8,131 nucleotides of DNA from an uncultured Eubacteriales bacterium (GTDB lineage Bacteria; Bacillota; Clostridia; UMGS1840): positions 1-8,131 of the forward strand of contig USLP01000047.1 in the NCBI GenBank assembly GCA_900555525.1, read 5' to 3'. Under the pieces are notes generated by a model. That model saw only the letters and a list, made by a program, of their open reading frames with translations, was not told the origin of the DNA and did not search any database. A program made the position numbers and the translations under genes. Positions 6,980 through 8,131 of this stretch are shown piece after piece (position 1 is the first letter of the stretch; every line of letters starts with the position of its first letter).

Positions 6980-7231
6980 ATGCTCTGGTATCATTATGTT
7001 TTTGGTGCAGTATTGATTGTTTTTTCAATTGTAATTACTATTGTTGTACTTATGCAAGAAGGTCGTTCTCAAAACCTTTCAGGCGCTATTGCCGGTGGTG
7101 CTGACACATTTCTTGGCAAGTCAAAGGGAAGAACAATTGAAGCTAAACTTGAAAGAATAACAAAGTGGATGATTGTTATTTTCTTCGTATTGGTTCTTGC
7201 TGCATTCCTTGTTTTTCTTTTTATAGGATAA
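6980..7231 (+). CDS. secG: Preprotein translocase subunit SecG
   Basis: SecG is the small, non-essential membrane partner of SecY and SecE that speeds SecA-driven protein export. The 83-residue product has two hydrophobic spans, about residues 5-24 and 60-82. They are joined by the conserved cytoplasmic loop LMQEGRSQNLSGAIAGGADTF (about 25-44) with the following FLGKSKGRTIEAKLERITKW, a SecG signature. Length is typical for Gram-positive SecG (about 75-85). The ATG at 6980 is chosen because GGAGGAG ends five bases before it. An in-frame ATG at 6935 lies before the predicted transcription start. In many Firmicutes secG is followed by rnr and smpB. Here it is a single-gene unit bounded by its own promoter and a strong terminator. 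Confidence 0.95.
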   Translation: MLWYHYVFGAVLIVFSIVITIVVLMQEGRSQNLSGAIAGGADTFLGKSKGRTIEAKLERITKWMIVIFFVLVLAAFLVFLFIG

Positions 7232-7242
7232 GAATTAAAATG

Positions 7243-7287
7243 ATTAACCTTGCGTAAGGGAAACCCTCATGCAAGGTTAATTTTTTT
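7243..7287 (+). terminator. Strong intrinsic terminator after secG
   Basis: A perfect 11-bp stem, ATTAACCTTGC (7243-7253) with GCAAGGTTAAT (7271-7281), is extended inside by AGGG/CCCT (7257-7260 with 7264-7267) around an AAA loop. It ends in seven T (7281-7287). It starts about 11 bases after the secG stop codon and ends immediately before the dpaA ribosome site. Confidence 0.92.
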
Positions 7288-7298
7288 GTGAGGAAAAT

Positions 7299-8027
7299 AT
7301 GAATTTTATTATTCCCTATTATGAAGATGAAAGAATGATTTATACACAAAAATATTTGGTAAATCAAGGCTATCACGAAGTATTTGATAAAAGCAAAGCA
7401 GATTTTGCGGTATTTTCCCCTGCCTGCGATAAAGAAAGCTTTGCCCCCTACGAAAACAAAACTGTTTTTTACGGTGCAGGAGATTATGATAAAAAACATA
7501 AAAACTTTTTTGATTATAACAAGCGTGAAGATTTCAAATATAAAAACGCGTTGCTTACAAATGAAGGTGCAATAGCAATTTACAAAGAAAACAGTGACAA
7601 AGCCATATTAGGTGCGAACATACTGATTACCGGATTTGGTGCAATAGGGAAAGCACTTTGCAGCACATTAAAAAATATGGGTGCAAAAGTAACAGTTTGC
7701 GCCAGAAGCAGTATAAACCAGGCACAAGCAGAAACAATTGCAGATAAGGTAATTGATTTTTCTTCAATAAATTGCAGCAAATATGATGTAATATTCAACA
7801 CCGTAAGCGCGGTATATTTTACAAAAAAAGAAATAGATACATTTAAAAATGATACCATCTACATTGAGCTTGCTTCGTTTCCCGGCGGTATAGATAAGCA
7901 CTATGCAAAATCAAAAAACATAAACATTATCGTCGCATCAAAACTACCGTCAAGATACAGCAAAGAAACTGCCGGATATTTAATCGGTGAAGCAATAGAC
8001 AAAATGATTAAGGAGGGAAAAGTTTGA
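7299..8027 (+). CDS. dpaA: Dipicolinate synthase subunit A (DpaA/SpoVFA)
   Basis: This is the putative dehydrogenase half of dipicolinate synthase, which oxidises the dihydrodipicolinate-type product of DapA to dipicolinic acid in the sporulating mother cell; the acid then loads the spore core with calcium. The 242-residue protein has a Rossmann dinucleotide site at 110-117 (ITGFGAIG), ending in the VCARS of strand 2 (133-137). Family blocks are NALLTNEGAIA (83-93), ELASFPGGID (190-199) and LPSRYSKETAGYLIGEAI (216-233). It is about 50 residues shorter than Bacillus SpoVFA (near 297), the loss being in the N-terminal domain before residue 83. The ATG has GTGAGGA upstream. It overlaps dpaB by four bases. 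Sporulation genes of this class are usually read by sigma-K or sigma-G, but no convincing site is seen here, and a terminator lies just upstream. Confidence 0.9.
   Translation: MNFIIPYYEDERMIYTQKYLVNQGYHEVFDKSKADFAVFSPACDKESFAPYENKTVFYGAGDYDKKHKNFFDYNKREDFKYKNALLTNEGAIAIYKENSDKAILGANILITGFGAIGKALCSTLKNMGAKVTVCARSSINQAQAETIADKVIDFSSINCSKYDVIFNTVSAVYFTKKEIDTFKNDTIYIELASFPGGIDKHYAKSKNINIIVASKLPSRYSKETAGYLIGEAIDKMIKEGKV
8011..8016 (+). promoter_or_regulatory. Ribosome binding site fixing the TTG start of dpaB
   Basis: A perfect AGGAGG lies inside the end of dpaA, seven bases before TTG at 8024-8026. No ATG or GTG in the dpaB frame lies at a suitable distance, so this site decides the start. Confidence 0.8.
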
Positions 8028-8131
8028 AAATCGGTTATTGCCTAACAGGCTCATTTTGCACATTTGACAAAACAATTAAAGTTATTGAAAAACTTGTTAA
8101 TGACGGGCATATAGTAACCCCGATTATGAGC
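8024..8131 (+). CDS. dpaB: Dipicolinate synthase subunit B (DpaB/SpoVFB), 5' part
   Basis: Only the first 36 codons are present; the gene runs off the right edge in frame. The visible residues, KIGYCLTGSFCTFDKTIKVI followed by EKLVNDGHIVTPIMS, match the N-terminus of SpoVFB, a flavodoxin-like flavoprotein of about 190-200 residues. LTGS-C at residues 7-12 is the conserved first loop of the flavoprotein fold. DpaB works with DpaA to form dipicolinate for spores. The start is TTG at 8024, overlapping the dpaA stop (TTGA) by four bases, with AGGAGG seven bases upstream, so the two are translationally coupled. No other member of the operon can be seen. Confidence 0.88.
   Translation, partial: MKIGYCLTGSFCTFDKTIKVIEKLVNDGHIVTPIMS

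Noticed and set aside
1..8131. tRNA or rRNA genes, CRISPR arrays, insertion sequences, attachment sites, prophage genes
   Set aside because: No repeats with regular spacing, transposase or integrase motifs, or cloverleaf-like segments were seen on either strand.

Overview
The window reads as a piece of a low-to-moderate GC Clostridia chromosome, most like a gut Oscillospiraceae/Ruminococcaceae-type anaerobe. The basis is clostridial versions of every recognisable protein, strong GGAGG-type ribosome sites, sigma-A type promoters, a DUF896 protein, and a dipicolinate synthase operon, which marks endospore-forming lineages. No mobile element, CRISPR array, tRNA or rRNA is visible. All large genes are intact and the coding density is ordinary.

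Layout. Positions 64-2180 hold a leftward two-gene operon: a YjjG-like HAD nucleotidase followed by cca (CCA tRNA nucleotidyltransferase), with a near-consensus promoter at 2152-2180 and a hairpin terminator at 64-108. Divergent from it is a small DUF896 gene (2256-2474). A 167-bp gap (2475-2641) carries a promoter and overlapping inverted repeats. It leads into a rightward two-gene operon for a type IIA topoisomerase: an ATPase/toprim subunit (ParE/GyrB type, 2642-4627) and a DNA-cleaving subunit (ParC/GyrA type, 4659-6902). Next is secG (6980-7231), a self-contained unit with its own extended -10 promoter and a strong terminator. Last is the sporulation operon dpaA-dpaB (spoVFA-spoVFB), which makes dipicolinic acid; dpaB is cut by the window edge.

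How the genes work together. The HAD/cca pair is housekeeping nucleotide and tRNA maturation. The topoisomerase pair forms one A2B2 enzyme, probably topo IV-like because no GyrA box is visible. DpaA and DpaB together convert the product of the lysine branch to dipicolinate in the mother cell. SecG belongs to the SecYEG translocon and is functionally unrelated to its neighbours.

The most notable observation is a shift in base composition inside the parC-like gene. Hand-counted third-position GC falls from about 47% (codons 1-98) to about 27% (codons 99-200) and about 15% further in, and everything to the right stays AT-rich. This could be a recombinational mosaic, a transferred segment, or a metagenomic assembly join at a conserved stretch. 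The quinolone-determining region, at the same point, carries Ala where sensitive enzymes have Ser. The parE leader can form mutually exclusive hairpins. No wholly new system is evident.
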